Shown: positions 35,049 through 44,679 of the stretch, piece after piece
Layout: each line of letters starts with the position of its first letter
Numbering within the stretch: position 1 is the stretch's first letter
NCBI GenBank assembly: GCA_007753675.1
Contig: CP036432.1
Coordinates: forward strand, 656,394-720,393
Length of the DNA: 64,000 nt
Origin: Stieleria magnilauensis
Lineage (GTDB): Bacteria; Planctomycetota; Planctomycetia; Pirellulales; Pirellulaceae
Direction of reading: 5' to 3'
The notes under the pieces: generated by a model
Seen by the model: only the letters and a program-made list of their open reading frames with translations
What the model was told of the DNA's origin: nothing
Databases searched by the model: none
Position numbers and translations under genes: made by a program

Positions 35049-37523
35049 TTACTTCACTTCGAAACGGACGGATCCCGTGACTTCTCCATCGACATGCCAT
35101 CGGTCGCCGCGTTTGGTCGCGGCCACTGCCGTTCCGTCAGCGAAGACGCCGGTGGAGCCATCGGGGGCTGGTAGTTCTACCACGGCTGACATGCCATCGG
35201 GCAAGGACAACGACAGATTGAAGGCCTCTCCGTTCGTCCAGTCAATTTTAATCGGCCCCCGCGGCGTCGGGACCTTGCCGCGGGCCGATTCTATATCAGC
35301 TGGGCAGGGTCGAATCGTGGCGGTGGTCCAGCCTGGGGTTCGCGGCTGCGCTCCGAGCACGTGTCGCGGCAGCAGATTCGCCGGCGCGGCGCCCCATGCG
35401 TGGTTCCAATCCTGGTTGGGTTTGTATTTCATCTCCCAAGCTTCCCAGGTGATCGTGGTGCCGCTGTCGGCCATGTGTTTCCAACTGCGATCGCCGTCGG
35501 CCAGGATCAGGTCCAGCGCCTTTTGACTGGCATCCGCTGAAAACAGTGCATCCATGAAGTACTGCGCCGCATACACGCTGCACTGCATCTTCTTTTGCTT
35601 CAACCACGACAGCACACCGTCGCGTTTTTCATCAGGGACCAGGCCGAACGCCAGGGGAAAGAAGTTGGCGTGGACGCTGCTGTGGTCCGTCTCAATGCCA
35701 TCGCGGTATATGCCGGCGTCTTGATCGAACAGTTTGTCCTGAAACGACGCGCGAGCCAATTTGATTCGAGACTCAAAGGCATCGGCGTCAGCCTCGTTGC
35801 CGATCGCATTGGCCATTTCCGCCATCTGCTCCATCGCTTTGATGTGAAAGGCGTTGACGACGGTGTTGATCTCGGTGAACACAAACCCGTCTCGCTCTTG
35901 CTTCGGCCAGTCGACGATGTCGTGTCGATTCTGATCCGCTTCATCGCTGCGAACCAAGCCGTCTTCACCGCTGCGGTGAATCAACGTCTTCGCCTTCAAC
36001 GATTCGTAGCGCTGTTTCAACCACTCGGTGTCGCCGTTGTGCATCCATTCGGCATGCGCCATGAACACCATGTGCGGTGCCCATTCGCTCGGCCAAGTGC
36101 CGTTTTCCATCAGCCAGTCGAACGTCCGCGCGGCCATCTTGACGTCGTCGTCGGTCGTGTAATGACTCAATTGGTTCAAATAGGCGTCGGCCTCGTAGGG
36201 AATGCGTTCACGGTCGCCGTCGACGTACACGCCGGCAAACGTGGTGGCCTTGATGCTGTATTTGCACAGGTCCCAAATGCGGTTGAGGGTTTCGTTGGAA
36301 CACTCGAACGCACTTGCATCGTCGTTCCACGTTGCCGAGTATGCGGCTCGTCGGCGAACGAGATCGAACGGATAGTCCGGGCCAACCCCTTCGATCTCCA
36401 CCCAGCGAAACGGCATCACGGGTTGCCACTGCGGTGGTGTCAAAACCGCTGGCGGGTTCGCGTAGATCAATCCGGATTGCTGCACATTGCGGGGGTCCAC
36501 CGGAGCCGGCACGACCCAGGTGCCGAGCTGCTGGCCAAGACGAATGGGTGTCATTCCATATCGAACGGTTCCCGGCGGAGTCTGGTCAATCCGGCCGTCC
36601 TTCAATTTTTCGCCGAAATGCACGTTCGCCGTACCGCGGCCCGAGGGAACCGGCATGGCGATGTTTCCGAAAGCCACGGTGCCAAAATCGATCTGTGTGA
36701 CCGTCTCGCTGATTCGTTTGATGGAAAGAGGCTGCTGCTCTGTTAACGCCACATGCTGCTGGGCGGGAATTTCGGGCAACTCTTTGATGAACAGATTGCG
36801 AAAACGATACGTCTGTCCTTTTTCACCGTGATGTTGGATCCCGATGTAGCCGCTCGCGTCGGTGGCATCGCGAAAGCGAACGGTTTCCACCCCATTGACT
36901 TCGATTCGAATCACATCGTCGACACAGGTGATTTCGTAGCGATTCCATCCGTTGCGATTGAGCGCATCGCGGACGCGAGGCGTTGCAAAAAACTGTTGTG
37001 ATTCTTCGGCGTGTGCGAGGAACTGATCCTTTGATCGCCCTTTGGTGCTCGGCCAAATCCATCCGCGTCGGGCTTCATCGTACAGGCCTCCCGACCAGCG
37101 CCGGTCCGAACCGTCGCACTCGGCCTGGTAGCCATAAACTTTTTTGGCGGCATCCTCATCGACATGAGCACGAAACATCACGCCCGAGTTCGCCGGTCCC
37201 TCAGGCAGATGAATCTCAACACTGACACGAAAGTCCGAATACTTCTTTTCGGTGACCAGAAAAAACTTCTTGTCCGCCAGCAGATGAATCTCACCGTCGA
37301 CCACTTTCGCTTCGCCGTACGGGTAAGGATTTCGCCATCCGGTCAGATCCGTCCCATTGAACAGCGGGGTGTACCCGCGGCTGACCATCGCTGCGTAGCC
37401 CGATTCGCCGCTCACGACGGCGGGCTTTTGAATCGACGCGGCAGGGGGATCCGACGCGGGACAAGCCGAAGCGGTGAGAAGGGCAACGAGCCCTGACATC
37501 ATCAGACCAGGTCGTGAAAACAT
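35049..37523 (-). CDS. DUF1080 (LamG-like) domain fused to a GH78-like alpha-L-rhamnosidase
   Basis: This protein has 825 residues from ATG 37523 (AAGG 8 nt upstream). The signal segment (MSGLVALLTASACPA) is followed by a DUF1080 beta-sandwich at about residues 45-240 (YTPLFNGTDLTGWRNPY, EIHLPEGPANSGVMF, NRYEITCVDDVIRIEVNG). A GH78-type catalytic barrel (about 390-720) follows, with YVDGDRERIPYEADAYLNQL in place of the classical DCPQRDE motif, and TTITWEAWE and NHAWGAAPANLLPRHVLG near the end. It therefore belongs to a different subfamily from the two canonical rhamnosidases in the window. The DUF1080 part may bind carbohydrate. It lies 46 nt downstream of the double sulfatase gene and 20 nt upstream of the single one. 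Confidence 0.85.
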   Translation of the reverse strand: MFSRPGLMMSGLVALLTASACPASDPPAASIQKPAVVSGESGYAAMVSRGYTPLFNGTDLTGWRNPYPYGEAKVVDGEIHLLADKKFFLVTEKKYSDFRVSVEIHLPEGPANSGVMFRAHVDEDAAKKVYGYQAECDGSDRRWSGGLYDEARRGWIWPSTKGRSKDQFLAHAEESQQFFATPRVRDALNRNGWNRYEITCVDDVIRIEVNGVETVRFRDATDASGYIGIQHHGEKGQTYRFRNLFIKELPEIPAQQHVALTEQQPLSIKRISETVTQIDFGTVAFGNIAMPVPSGRGTANVHFGEKLKDGRIDQTPPGTVRYGMTPIRLGQQLGTWVVPAPVDPRNVQQSGLIYANPPAVLTPPQWQPVMPFRWVEIEGVGPDYPFDLVRRRAAYSATWNDDASAFECSNETLNRIWDLCKYSIKATTFAGVYVDGDRERIPYEADAYLNQLSHYTTDDDVKMAARTFDWLMENGTWPSEWAPHMVFMAHAEWMHNGDTEWLKQRYESLKAKTLIHRSGEDGLVRSDEADQNRHDIVDWPKQERDGFVFTEINTVVNAFHIKAMEQMAEMANAIGNEADADAFESRIKLARASFQDKLFDQDAGIYRDGIETDHSSVHANFFPLAFGLVPDEKRDGVLSWLKQKKMQCSVYAAQYFMDALFSADASQKALDLILADGDRSWKHMADSGTTITWEAWEMKYKPNQDWNHAWGAAPANLLPRHVLGAQPRTPGWTTATIRPCPADIESARGKVPTPRGPIKIDWTNGEAFNLSLSLPDGMSAVVELPAPDGSTGVFADGTAVAATKRGDRWHVDGEVTGSVRFEVK

Positions 37524-37569
37524 GTCGACAGCCTTGGGGAAGTGTTTCAGGATGAGAGCAATGTGCGGT

Positions 37570-40500
37570 TCACTGGTTGGGCGTCTTGCTTTTGCGCCCG
37601 GTTCGCGGCTGCCTCCGATTCGTCGTCGGCGGCGCCACGTCTCGTTTCCCGTCGACGTACCAGTCAAAGTATTTCGCCGCCTGACTGCTCATGGCGGCGG
37701 ACTGCATGGCCCAGATGCCGGGTGGAGACTGTGTTGCGGCCCACGCTTTCAAGTCGGCGTGAAGCGATGCCGCCAGCTCAGGAGAACGCGTCATGAGGTC
37801 GTTGGTCTCTTCGAAATCCTTCTCCAAATCGAAGAGATACTCCCGGTCATCACAGCGAAGGTATTTGATGTTTCCTTTTCGGATCGCCGACTGGCCCAGC
37901 CAGCGCCAATACAAGGCATCGTGCGGGCTGCCTTGCTTTTGGCCTGTCAGGAAAGGGATCAGGTTGACGCCGTCGAGGATCGGATCCTCGGGCAATCCGG
38001 CCAACGAGCAAGCGGTCGCGCCAACGTCGAGTGTGATCACGGGATGCGAATAGACCTGACCCGCGGGAATCGTCCCTTTCCAGTTCACCACAAACGGAAC
38101 CCGGATGCCGCCTTCGGTCAGCATCCCCTTTTCACCATTCATGGGATCATTCAATGAACCATCCCAACCGGGACCTCCGCCCGGTGCGTCGAGCTTGTGG
38201 ATTTTCAGCGGTGCGCCGTTGTCGCTGATGACGAAGATCAGGGTGTCTTCTTCGAGTTCGTGTTTGCGAAGCGTTGCAACGATTCGGCCAACGCCGTCGT
38301 CAATGGACGAAATCATCGCCAGTGCCTGCCGTCGACGCTCCGGCATTTCGCCGGGAAAGCGGTCGAGGTATTGTTGTGGTGCGTCGAGCGGCACGTGTGG
38401 TGCCCGGCAAGCGAGATAGAAGAAGAAGGGCTGGTCGTGAAAGCGATCGATGAACGTGCAAGCAAACTGTGAAATCATATCGATGTGGTAGCCGCCACCC
38501 TTTTGCTCCTCGGGCCCGACGTCTTCGCCGTCCAAGTTCATGTTCCAATGACCCGCCCCGTTGCTGTTTTTATGAAACGCTTTGTCGAATCCGTGTGCCG
38601 CAATCGCATCTGCTTTGCTCGGCCCCAGGTGCCATTTGCCGGCCATGCCGGTGGCGTAACCCGCCTGCTTGAGACGCTCGGGAATGGTTTCCAGTTCGGC
38701 AAAACGCTTCATGGTCGCTGCGTCTTGGAATTGTGGATTCGACTCCAGGCCCCACTTTGTCTGGTATTGGCCGCTGAGCAGTCCTCCGCGTGAGGGAACA
38801 CACTGCGGGGCGGTGCAGTAGCCATCGGTCATCCGGACTCCGCCCGCGGCAAGCTTGTCGATGTTGGGCGTCCTGACATCGTCGAAAACACCCTGACAGC
38901 TCAGGTCGGCGTAGCCATGGTCGTCGGTGTAGATGACGATGACGTTCGGCTTCCGATCATGGTTGTCGCTGCGGGACGAAACGGGAGGCGATTTCGGTGT
39001 CTGGAATCGGTAGTGCGTTGTCCCGTTCTGGCCGACCAATCGAATCTCGGAGAATTCAATCTTGCCCGGACCTCGCGATGGATCGATCCGCACGGCCAGC
39101 AATGGGTTCGTCACCGTGAATGCGATGGCATACTCATGCGGCTGGCCGTCGTGTTGAACGTCAAAGAATTCACTTCGGTCGGCTTTGAACGGGCCGGCAC
39201 CCTGTTCCTGCCAAAAAATCTGCCCCTTGCCGGACGAATTCGAAGTCATTGTCAGATGCAACGTGAAGGACGATGCGTCGATTGCCTCGGGGAAGGCGTG
39301 ACTGAAGAACGGGTCGCCGCCGGTACTCTGGACGACGAGCCCATTGTTGGAAGTCGACAGGGTGCAGGTGCCGCCGGGTTGCCACCCCGCGACAGGCTTA
39401 CCGGACGGTCTTGCGTTGGATTTCTTCACAGCGTTGGCGCCACCCTTTAGACTTGCCTTGCCCTCTTGAGTCACGTCGTATTTTGACGGATCAAATGTAG
39501 GATTGGGCAACGGGCGAACCGCCTTGGTTTCAACGAGGTGCTGCTCGATCAGTCGATCCAGTTGTTCCACACGCTCTGGAAACTTGCTTGCGAGATTGTT
39601 TTGTTCGCCGATGTCATCGCTCAGATTGAACAGGTTGTAACGATGCTTTCCGTCTTCACCAGCGTGGAAAAGGCGAATCAGTTTCCAATCGCCTTGATGG
39701 ACACTGACCGCCGGCGGCAGCCAATCGGGGACGCCGGGTGCGTGCGGAAAGTAGGTGAAGATCGCGCCACGATCCAGTGCTTTCCCCTGCAGTGCCGGGA
39801 CAATGCTGACTCCGTCAAACTCCTGATTCGGCTGAGCGTCGACCGAAAGCATTTCCAGCAGCGTCGGATAAAAGTCGCTGCTTTGGATGATTTCATCGCT
39901 TCGTGAACCGGCTTTGATCGATCCCGGTTGCACCACGATCGCTGGACCCCGCACACCCCCTTCGTACATGGTCGCTTTGCCGCCGCGGAGTGGCGCATTG
40001 CTGGTCGCAGTGCCTCCGTCGACGAGGTTGTACATGTTTCCGCCGTTGTCGGACGCGAAGATGATGATCGTGTTTTCCGCAATCCCCAGCCGGTCAAGCG
40101 TGTCTAGCAGAGTCCCCACGGCGTCGTCCATGCTCTCGATCATGGCCGCATAGGTCGGACTCCGCTGTGGATCGTTCGGATCGATTTTCTTGCGGTATTC
40201 GTCGATCAGTTTTTGCTTTGCATCGAACGGAGCATGGACGCTGAACATCCAGTAGTTCAGGAAGAACGGTTCGTCTTGGTGTTGTTCCAAAAAGGCGACC
40301 GCTTCTTTGGCCATGCGGTCTTCAAGGTGCTCGTCCGGGATGTCCGGATCGTGATCGAAGTCCTTGAACTTCCACGGAGCCACGTAACTGCCTGCCGGTC
40401 CAGGGCCGGGATGGTGGGGAACGTCGACATCGAACCCGTGTTCCAACGGCGAGTAGGGCTCTGGACCAAGGTGCCACTTGCCGAAGTGCCCCGTCGTATA

Positions 40501-40959
40501 GCCGTTGTCTCGGAACATTTCGGCCAGCGTGTAGTACTTCGTGTCCAACCGCGAGACCGACTCGGGAAGCGTGGCTGGTCGATTCGGCGGTCCACTGGTC
40601 GCCTGATTCGGCTCCAGAATCACCTTCGGCAGGTGGCATACCGGTGCGGTGATTCCGTGCCGTGCGGGACTCAGCCCGGTCAAGACGCTGGCCCGCGTCG
40701 GTGAACACAGCGGGCTGGACGAATAAGCTCGAGTGAATGTCATGCCTCGCTGCGCCAGTCGCTCGATATTCGGCGTTTTGTACAGCTTGGTCGTGCCATA
40801 AAGCGTCGTGTCACTCCAGCCGAGGTCGTCGGCAAGAATAAACACAACGTTCGGCTTTGATCCTGCGTTCTGTCCCCAAACGCTTTGGCTTGTCGCCACG
40901 ACAAGCAGCAACGGGCAAATGAAAGCTTTGAGAAAACCGGATTGTTGAAACAGGATCAT
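37570..40959 (-). CDS. Double sulfatase: two complete sulfatase domains in one exported polypeptide
   Basis: This 1,129-residue protein has a signal peptide ([17 protein letters not shown]). The first sulfatase (about 35-500) has [16 protein letters not shown] and formylglycine motif C-S-P-T-R with Cys85. The second (about 670-1115) has [17 protein letters not shown] and C-V-P-S-R with Cys720. Between them (about 520-660) is a beta-sandwich with [20 protein letters not shown], resembling the C-terminus of the neighbouring rhamnosidase. Both active-site cysteines and the metal-binding Asp pairs are intact, so two different sulfate esters could be attacked. The C-terminus is basic (about residues 1110-1129). 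It sits between rhamnosidase genes with gaps of 30 and 46 nt, consistent with one operon for a sulfated rhamnose-containing glycan. Confidence 0.93.
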   Translation of the reverse strand: MILFQQSGFLKAFICPLLLVVATSQSVWGQNAGSKPNVVFILADDLGWSDTTLYGTTKLYKTPNIERLAQRGMTFTRAYSSSPLCSPTRASVLTGLSPARHGITAPVCHLPKVILEPNQATSGPPNRPATLPESVSRLDTKYYTLAEMFRDNGYTTGHFGKWHLGPEPYSPLEHGFDVDVPHHPGPGPAGSYVAPWKFKDFDHDPDIPDEHLEDRMAKEAVAFLEQHQDEPFFLNYWMFSVHAPFDAKQKLIDEYRKKIDPNDPQRSPTYAAMIESMDDAVGTLLDTLDRLGIAENTIIIFASDNGGNMYNLVDGGTATSNAPLRGGKATMYEGGVRGPAIVVQPGSIKAGSRSDEIIQSSDFYPTLLEMLSVDAQPNQEFDGVSIVPALQGKALDRGAIFTYFPHAPGVPDWLPPAVSVHQGDWKLIRLFHAGEDGKHRYNLFNLSDDIGEQNNLASKFPERVEQLDRLIEQHLVETKAVRPLPNPTFDPSKYDVTQEGKASLKGGANAVKKSNARPSGKPVAGWQPGGTCTLSTSNNGLVVQSTGGDPFFSHAFPEAIDASSFTLHLTMTSNSSGKGQIFWQEQGAGPFKADRSEFFDVQHDGQPHEYAIAFTVTNPLLAVRIDPSRGPGKIEFSEIRLVGQNGTTHYRFQTPKSPPVSSRSDNHDRKPNVIVIYTDDHGYADLSCQGVFDDVRTPNIDKLAAGGVRMTDGYCTAPQCVPSRGGLLSGQYQTKWGLESNPQFQDAATMKRFAELETIPERLKQAGYATGMAGKWHLGPSKADAIAAHGFDKAFHKNSNGAGHWNMNLDGEDVGPEEQKGGGYHIDMISQFACTFIDRFHDQPFFFYLACRAPHVPLDAPQQYLDRFPGEMPERRRQALAMISSIDDGVGRIVATLRKHELEEDTLIFVISDNGAPLKIHKLDAPGGGPGWDGSLNDPMNGEKGMLTEGGIRVPFVVNWKGTIPAGQVYSHPVITLDVGATACSLAGLPEDPILDGVNLIPFLTGQKQGSPHDALYWRWLGQSAIRKGNIKYLRCDDREYLFDLEKDFEETNDLMTRSPELAASLHADLKAWAATQSPPGIWAMQSAAMSSQAAKYFDWYVDGKRDVAPPTTNRRQPRTGRKSKTPNQ

Positions 40960-40989
40960 GGATGGCTCGTTAGCGGTGCGTGGTTTGAG

Positions 40990-43900
40990 CTATTCGGCGA
41001 GTCGGTAGACCGCGATGGATTCAATCATCATTTCGCCGACGTTGGCATACTTGTCATAGGTTGCAAACGGATCGAAGCGAATCTTTCCGACCGGTTCACC
41101 GTCGGTGATGGTAAACAAGTACGCGTTCACCTGTTCTGTTTCGCGGAGCGTTCGCTTGCTCTGCTTGTGTCCCACAAATCCTCGGCCCGGTGTGGCCCAG
41201 AAAAACTGACTGGTGGCTCCCTTGGCGGGCATCGCACGCAATTCGATCACCAGCTTTCCGGTGGCGGGTTGATCCAGACGCACGGCCATCTGCGAATCCT
41301 CGCCTGTCGCTACCAGGTACGCCTTGCCATTTCGCTGCTGGATCTCGACGCTCTTTCGATCGAACCATTTGGCGACGTCCGCCGGATCCGTGAAGTCCCA
41401 CGAGGCAAGCTTCTTCGCGTCGGCGAGATCAACTCCATCGGGATTGATGGCGTTGTCTTTGGGCTCGGATGTTTTTAACGCACGGGTGGCGGGTGCGAGG
41501 CCGCTGCTGGCGACAAACGTGTAGCTTCCCGATTGAATGGACAGGACGGCTACATTGGGTTCCGTGCGAACGAGTTTGATGTGTGGATTTTCCGCCAAAG
41601 ACTTGCCGCTTTCCGTAATGCTCGCCGAATCACCGGTCGGCAGATAAACGGTCGCGGTGGTGTTCGCGGGAATCGATACCTGCAGATGAAACGCATCACC
41701 ATCGACTTTCCAATCGCTGCGGATCGTGCCACGAATCGAATCGTATGATGCACGGACCCAATCGATCGGTTCGTGCATCGCGTTGCTTCCCGGTGACGGC
41801 GGAGTCGGCCGGACGATGATCTTTTTGAAACCGGGGCCGTCCGACTGAATGCCGGCCAAGGTGGCGAACATCCATTCGCAAACCGCTCCGAACGCATAGT
41901 GCGAGAAGGAATTCATCGCCGCGTTGTGACGGCCGAACGCGTCTTCTTTGGTGTAGCTATCCCAGCGTTCCCAAATGGTCGTCGCACCATTTGCAATCTC
42001 GTAACCCCAAGAAGGGAACTCGCGTGACTGCAACAGGAACGTGGCCAGGTCATGTTGTCCGGACGCCGAAAGAACGGGCAACAAGGGACGGGTGCCCAAG
42101 AAACCCGTTGCCATGTGGTTCCCATTTTCGCTCAGCATTTCCGCAAGATGTCGTCCGGTCGATGCGCGTTGATGTTCTGGCACAAGGTCGGCGAACAAGG
42201 CCAGGGCCTGAGCGGTTTGCGTGTTGACGTTGATGCTGCCGTCGTCGTTGACGTACTTCGCCTGGAAGGCGGCTTTCGTCTTTTCAAACTGAGCGTGGTA
42301 CTGGCTCGCTTCTGATGTTCTTCCCGTGGCTTCCGCCATCTCGAACATCATCTTGGCGGAAATCGCGTAGTAAATCGTGTCGATATAGTCGAGCGGTGTT
42401 TCGGCACCCTGGGCGAGCCAATCGCCCCAGGCATTGCCGTGATTGATGCCAAGATCGCCGACGCTGGTTTGCTTACGCCAACGCATGAAACGCGTCATCG
42501 GTTCCCAACAATCATCGATCACTCGCGTGTCGCCGTAGAACTGCCAGATCGTCCACGGACAGATGACCCCCGCATCGGCCCAGGCCGTGCCGAAGTCCCA
42601 GCCATGCTGGAACGGAAACGGGGCGTAGCCGGGGAACGCACCGCTGGGCCGCTGCGATTCCATCAACTCACGCAACCACTTCGTATAAAACGCACCGATG
42701 TCCGCATTGTATGCCGCCGTCGCAACGTAAGCCTGCGCGTCACCGGTCCAACCCATCCGCTCGTCACGCTGCGGACAGTCCGTCGGCAGATCCAAAAAAT
42801 TGGAACGTTGAGTCCAAACGACGTTCTTGAAAAGCTGATTGACCATTGGGTCACTGCACTCAAACTCGCTGGTCAACGGCGTATCGCTGTGCAGCACCAA
42901 CCCGGTGACGGTATCCAGCGTTGCTTCACCGGGAAAGTTGGCGACTTCGACGAACTGAAACCCATGAAAGGTAAACCGTGGGACGTAGATTTCGCCATCG
43001 AGATCTCCGTTGCAGGTGTAGAAGTCTGTCGCCCGGGCTTTCCGCAGGTTCGCTGTCATCAGCCGACCATCCGGATGCAGCATCTCTCCGTAACGAATCT
43101 GAATCCGCTGTCCCGATTGGCCTTTGACTTTCAGACGGATGGTGCCGGCGAAATTCTGTCCTAGGTCGAACACAAATGTCCCCGGCTCACGCTGCGTGAC
43201 GCTTTTCGCCGGGATCTCTTCGGTCACCCGAACGGGAACACCGGGAAAGGCTTCCAGTTTCGGACGTTTGAACCCGAGGTCCCGTTCTTCACCCAAATTC
43301 TTCACGCCTTCGCCCGGCTTCGTCGGATTGCGACGCTGATAGAACGTTGCCACTTGGCTGCCGTTGTCTTTCGCAAGGATGGCCGACTGCCAGGCACTGT
43401 CATCAAACCCGTCGCTCGCCCAGGCATCCATCTCCTTTCGAGCGTCATAGGCTTCTCCCATCAGCAAGTCGGCTTGCTGGATCGGTCCATCCCCTGTGAC
43501 TTTCCAGCTCGCATCGGTCGCGACAATTTGGCTCGTCCCGTCGGTGTATTCGATCTCCAGTTGCGACATCAACGAGGGCGTTTTTCCGTAGATTGCCCGG
43601 CCGGTCTTCTCCGTTCCCATCCCAGTCAGTAGGCCGAAACCGACATAGCCGCTGTACCAACCATCGGCGACCCACGCACCGATCGCGTTGTCGCCGGGGC
43701 GAATCAAGTCGGTGACGTCGTACGTGTTGTAATAAGCACGTTGTCGGTAGTCGGTCCAGCCGGGCGCAAACAGAGCATCGCCGACGCGGGTTCCGTTGAG
43801 ATGCAGTTCGTAGATGCCTAGTGCCGTGGCGTAAACCGTCGCCCGCTTGACTTGCTTGGCCGCGGAAAACGCTTTGCGATACTGCCTTGCCGCAGGCAGA

Positions 43901-44382
43901 TGAAGCTCGTCGACGTTCTTTTGGATCGGGGAATCGTCGCGAAAACTGATGTATTGGGCGGACCAATCTGAATCGTCCAACAAGGCCATCGACCAGGAAG
44001 CTACTTGGCTGGTCGTGGCAGTGGACTCGTCGTTGCCCCAAACGTGCACCTTCCAATAACACTGCTGACGGCTTTCAAGCGGTTGCCCTGCATACTCAAC
44101 GAAGAGTGTCTGATCGGAAACCACCTTTCCCGAATCCCAGAGGTCGCCAATGTCGCCCGCGAGGTTTTCCGGGGTGGTCGACACGATGACACGGAACGCT
44201 GACTGTGACTGACCACGACGCTTCGATGTCACTTGCCAACTCAGACGCGGCTTCGTGATGTCGATCCCCACCGGGTTTTCGACGTATTCACATCGCAGGT
44301 GCACGGCTTCGATCGCGCTGACTGGAGTTGCCAAGCAAACGGCGACAAGCAACGAGGCGGTGGCAGTTGCAAAAGACTTCAA
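40990..44382 (-). CDS. GH78 alpha-L-rhamnosidase
   Basis: This 1,130-residue exported enzyme starts at TTG 44382, since no ATG is near the signal peptide (ASLLVAVCLATPVSA). Domain order is typical: N-terminal fibronectin-like domain (VENPVGIDITKPRLSWQVTS), beta-sandwich domains (YATALGIYELHLNGTRVGDA), six-hairpin barrel with LPTDCPQRDERMGWTGDAQ and ANGATTIWERWDSYTKEDA, then the GH78 C-terminal beta domain (IIVRPTPPSPG). Both acidic catalytic motifs are intact. An extra C-terminal module (about 990-1130, TSQFFWATPGRGFVGHKQSK) resembles the linker domain of the double sulfatase. The enzyme should release terminal L-rhamnose, which the downstream-acting isomerase and transporter in this locus would use. 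Confidence 0.93.
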   Translation of the reverse strand: MKSFATATASLLVAVCLATPVSAIEAVHLRCEYVENPVGIDITKPRLSWQVTSKRRGQSQSAFRVIVSTTPENLAGDIGDLWDSGKVVSDQTLFVEYAGQPLESRQQCYWKVHVWGNDESTATTSQVASWSMALLDDSDWSAQYISFRDDSPIQKNVDELHLPAARQYRKAFSAAKQVKRATVYATALGIYELHLNGTRVGDALFAPGWTDYRQRAYYNTYDVTDLIRPGDNAIGAWVADGWYSGYVGFGLLTGMGTEKTGRAIYGKTPSLMSQLEIEYTDGTSQIVATDASWKVTGDGPIQQADLLMGEAYDARKEMDAWASDGFDDSAWQSAILAKDNGSQVATFYQRRNPTKPGEGVKNLGEERDLGFKRPKLEAFPGVPVRVTEEIPAKSVTQREPGTFVFDLGQNFAGTIRLKVKGQSGQRIQIRYGEMLHPDGRLMTANLRKARATDFYTCNGDLDGEIYVPRFTFHGFQFVEVANFPGEATLDTVTGLVLHSDTPLTSEFECSDPMVNQLFKNVVWTQRSNFLDLPTDCPQRDERMGWTGDAQAYVATAAYNADIGAFYTKWLRELMESQRPSGAFPGYAPFPFQHGWDFGTAWADAGVICPWTIWQFYGDTRVIDDCWEPMTRFMRWRKQTSVGDLGINHGNAWGDWLAQGAETPLDYIDTIYYAISAKMMFEMAEATGRTSEASQYHAQFEKTKAAFQAKYVNDDGSINVNTQTAQALALFADLVPEHQRASTGRHLAEMLSENGNHMATGFLGTRPLLPVLSASGQHDLATFLLQSREFPSWGYEIANGATTIWERWDSYTKEDAFGRHNAAMNSFSHYAFGAVCEWMFATLAGIQSDGPGFKKIIVRPTPPSPGSNAMHEPIDWVRASYDSIRGTIRSDWKVDGDAFHLQVSIPANTTATVYLPTGDSASITESGKSLAENPHIKLVRTEPNVAVLSIQSGSYTFVASSGLAPATRALKTSEPKDNAINPDGVDLADAKKLASWDFTDPADVAKWFDRKSVEIQQRNGKAYLVATGEDSQMAVRLDQPATGKLVIELRAMPAKGATSQFFWATPGRGFVGHKQSKRTLRETEQVNAYLFTITDGEPVGKIRFDPFATYDKYANVGEMMIESIAVYRLAE

Positions 44383-44462
44383 CGGGCTACCAATGAGTGA
44401 AGGTGGTGGAGGGATAGATTTCGATCAGTCAGTCGCGCGCATTCGCGGTTGTCGACCGATCC

Positions 44463-44660
44463 CTAGATCTCGACTTCGGTGGCGTCGACCGGCAATTTTC
44501 GGCTCATCCACAGGGGCGTGGAAATGAACCATCCGATGGTGCCAGCCAGCGCAGCCCACTTCACGGCATCGAGTTCGATCGCGCCGACGAAATACAACAA
44601 GCAGGGGACGACAACGAGACTGAGGGTGATCAGCGAGATGACTTTGGCGATTTTGTTCAT
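44463..44660 (-). CDS. Small two-helix membrane protein
   Basis: This 65-residue protein has two predicted transmembrane helices (ISLITLSLVVVPCLLYFVGA and KWAALAGTIGWFISTPLWM) and a short charged tail. I do not recognise the family. It follows the transporter gene after 19 nt and precedes the rhamnosidase gene, all on one strand, so co-expression with the transporter is likely. Small membrane proteins in such positions often act as transporter subunits or stabilisers; here that is inference. No strong Shine-Dalgarno precedes the ATG. Confidence 0.65.
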   Translation of the reverse strand: MNKIAKVISLITLSLVVVPCLLYFVGAIELDAVKWAALAGTIGWFISTPLWMSRKLPVDATEVEI

Positions 44661-44679
44661 GTCAAAACTCTATGACGGA

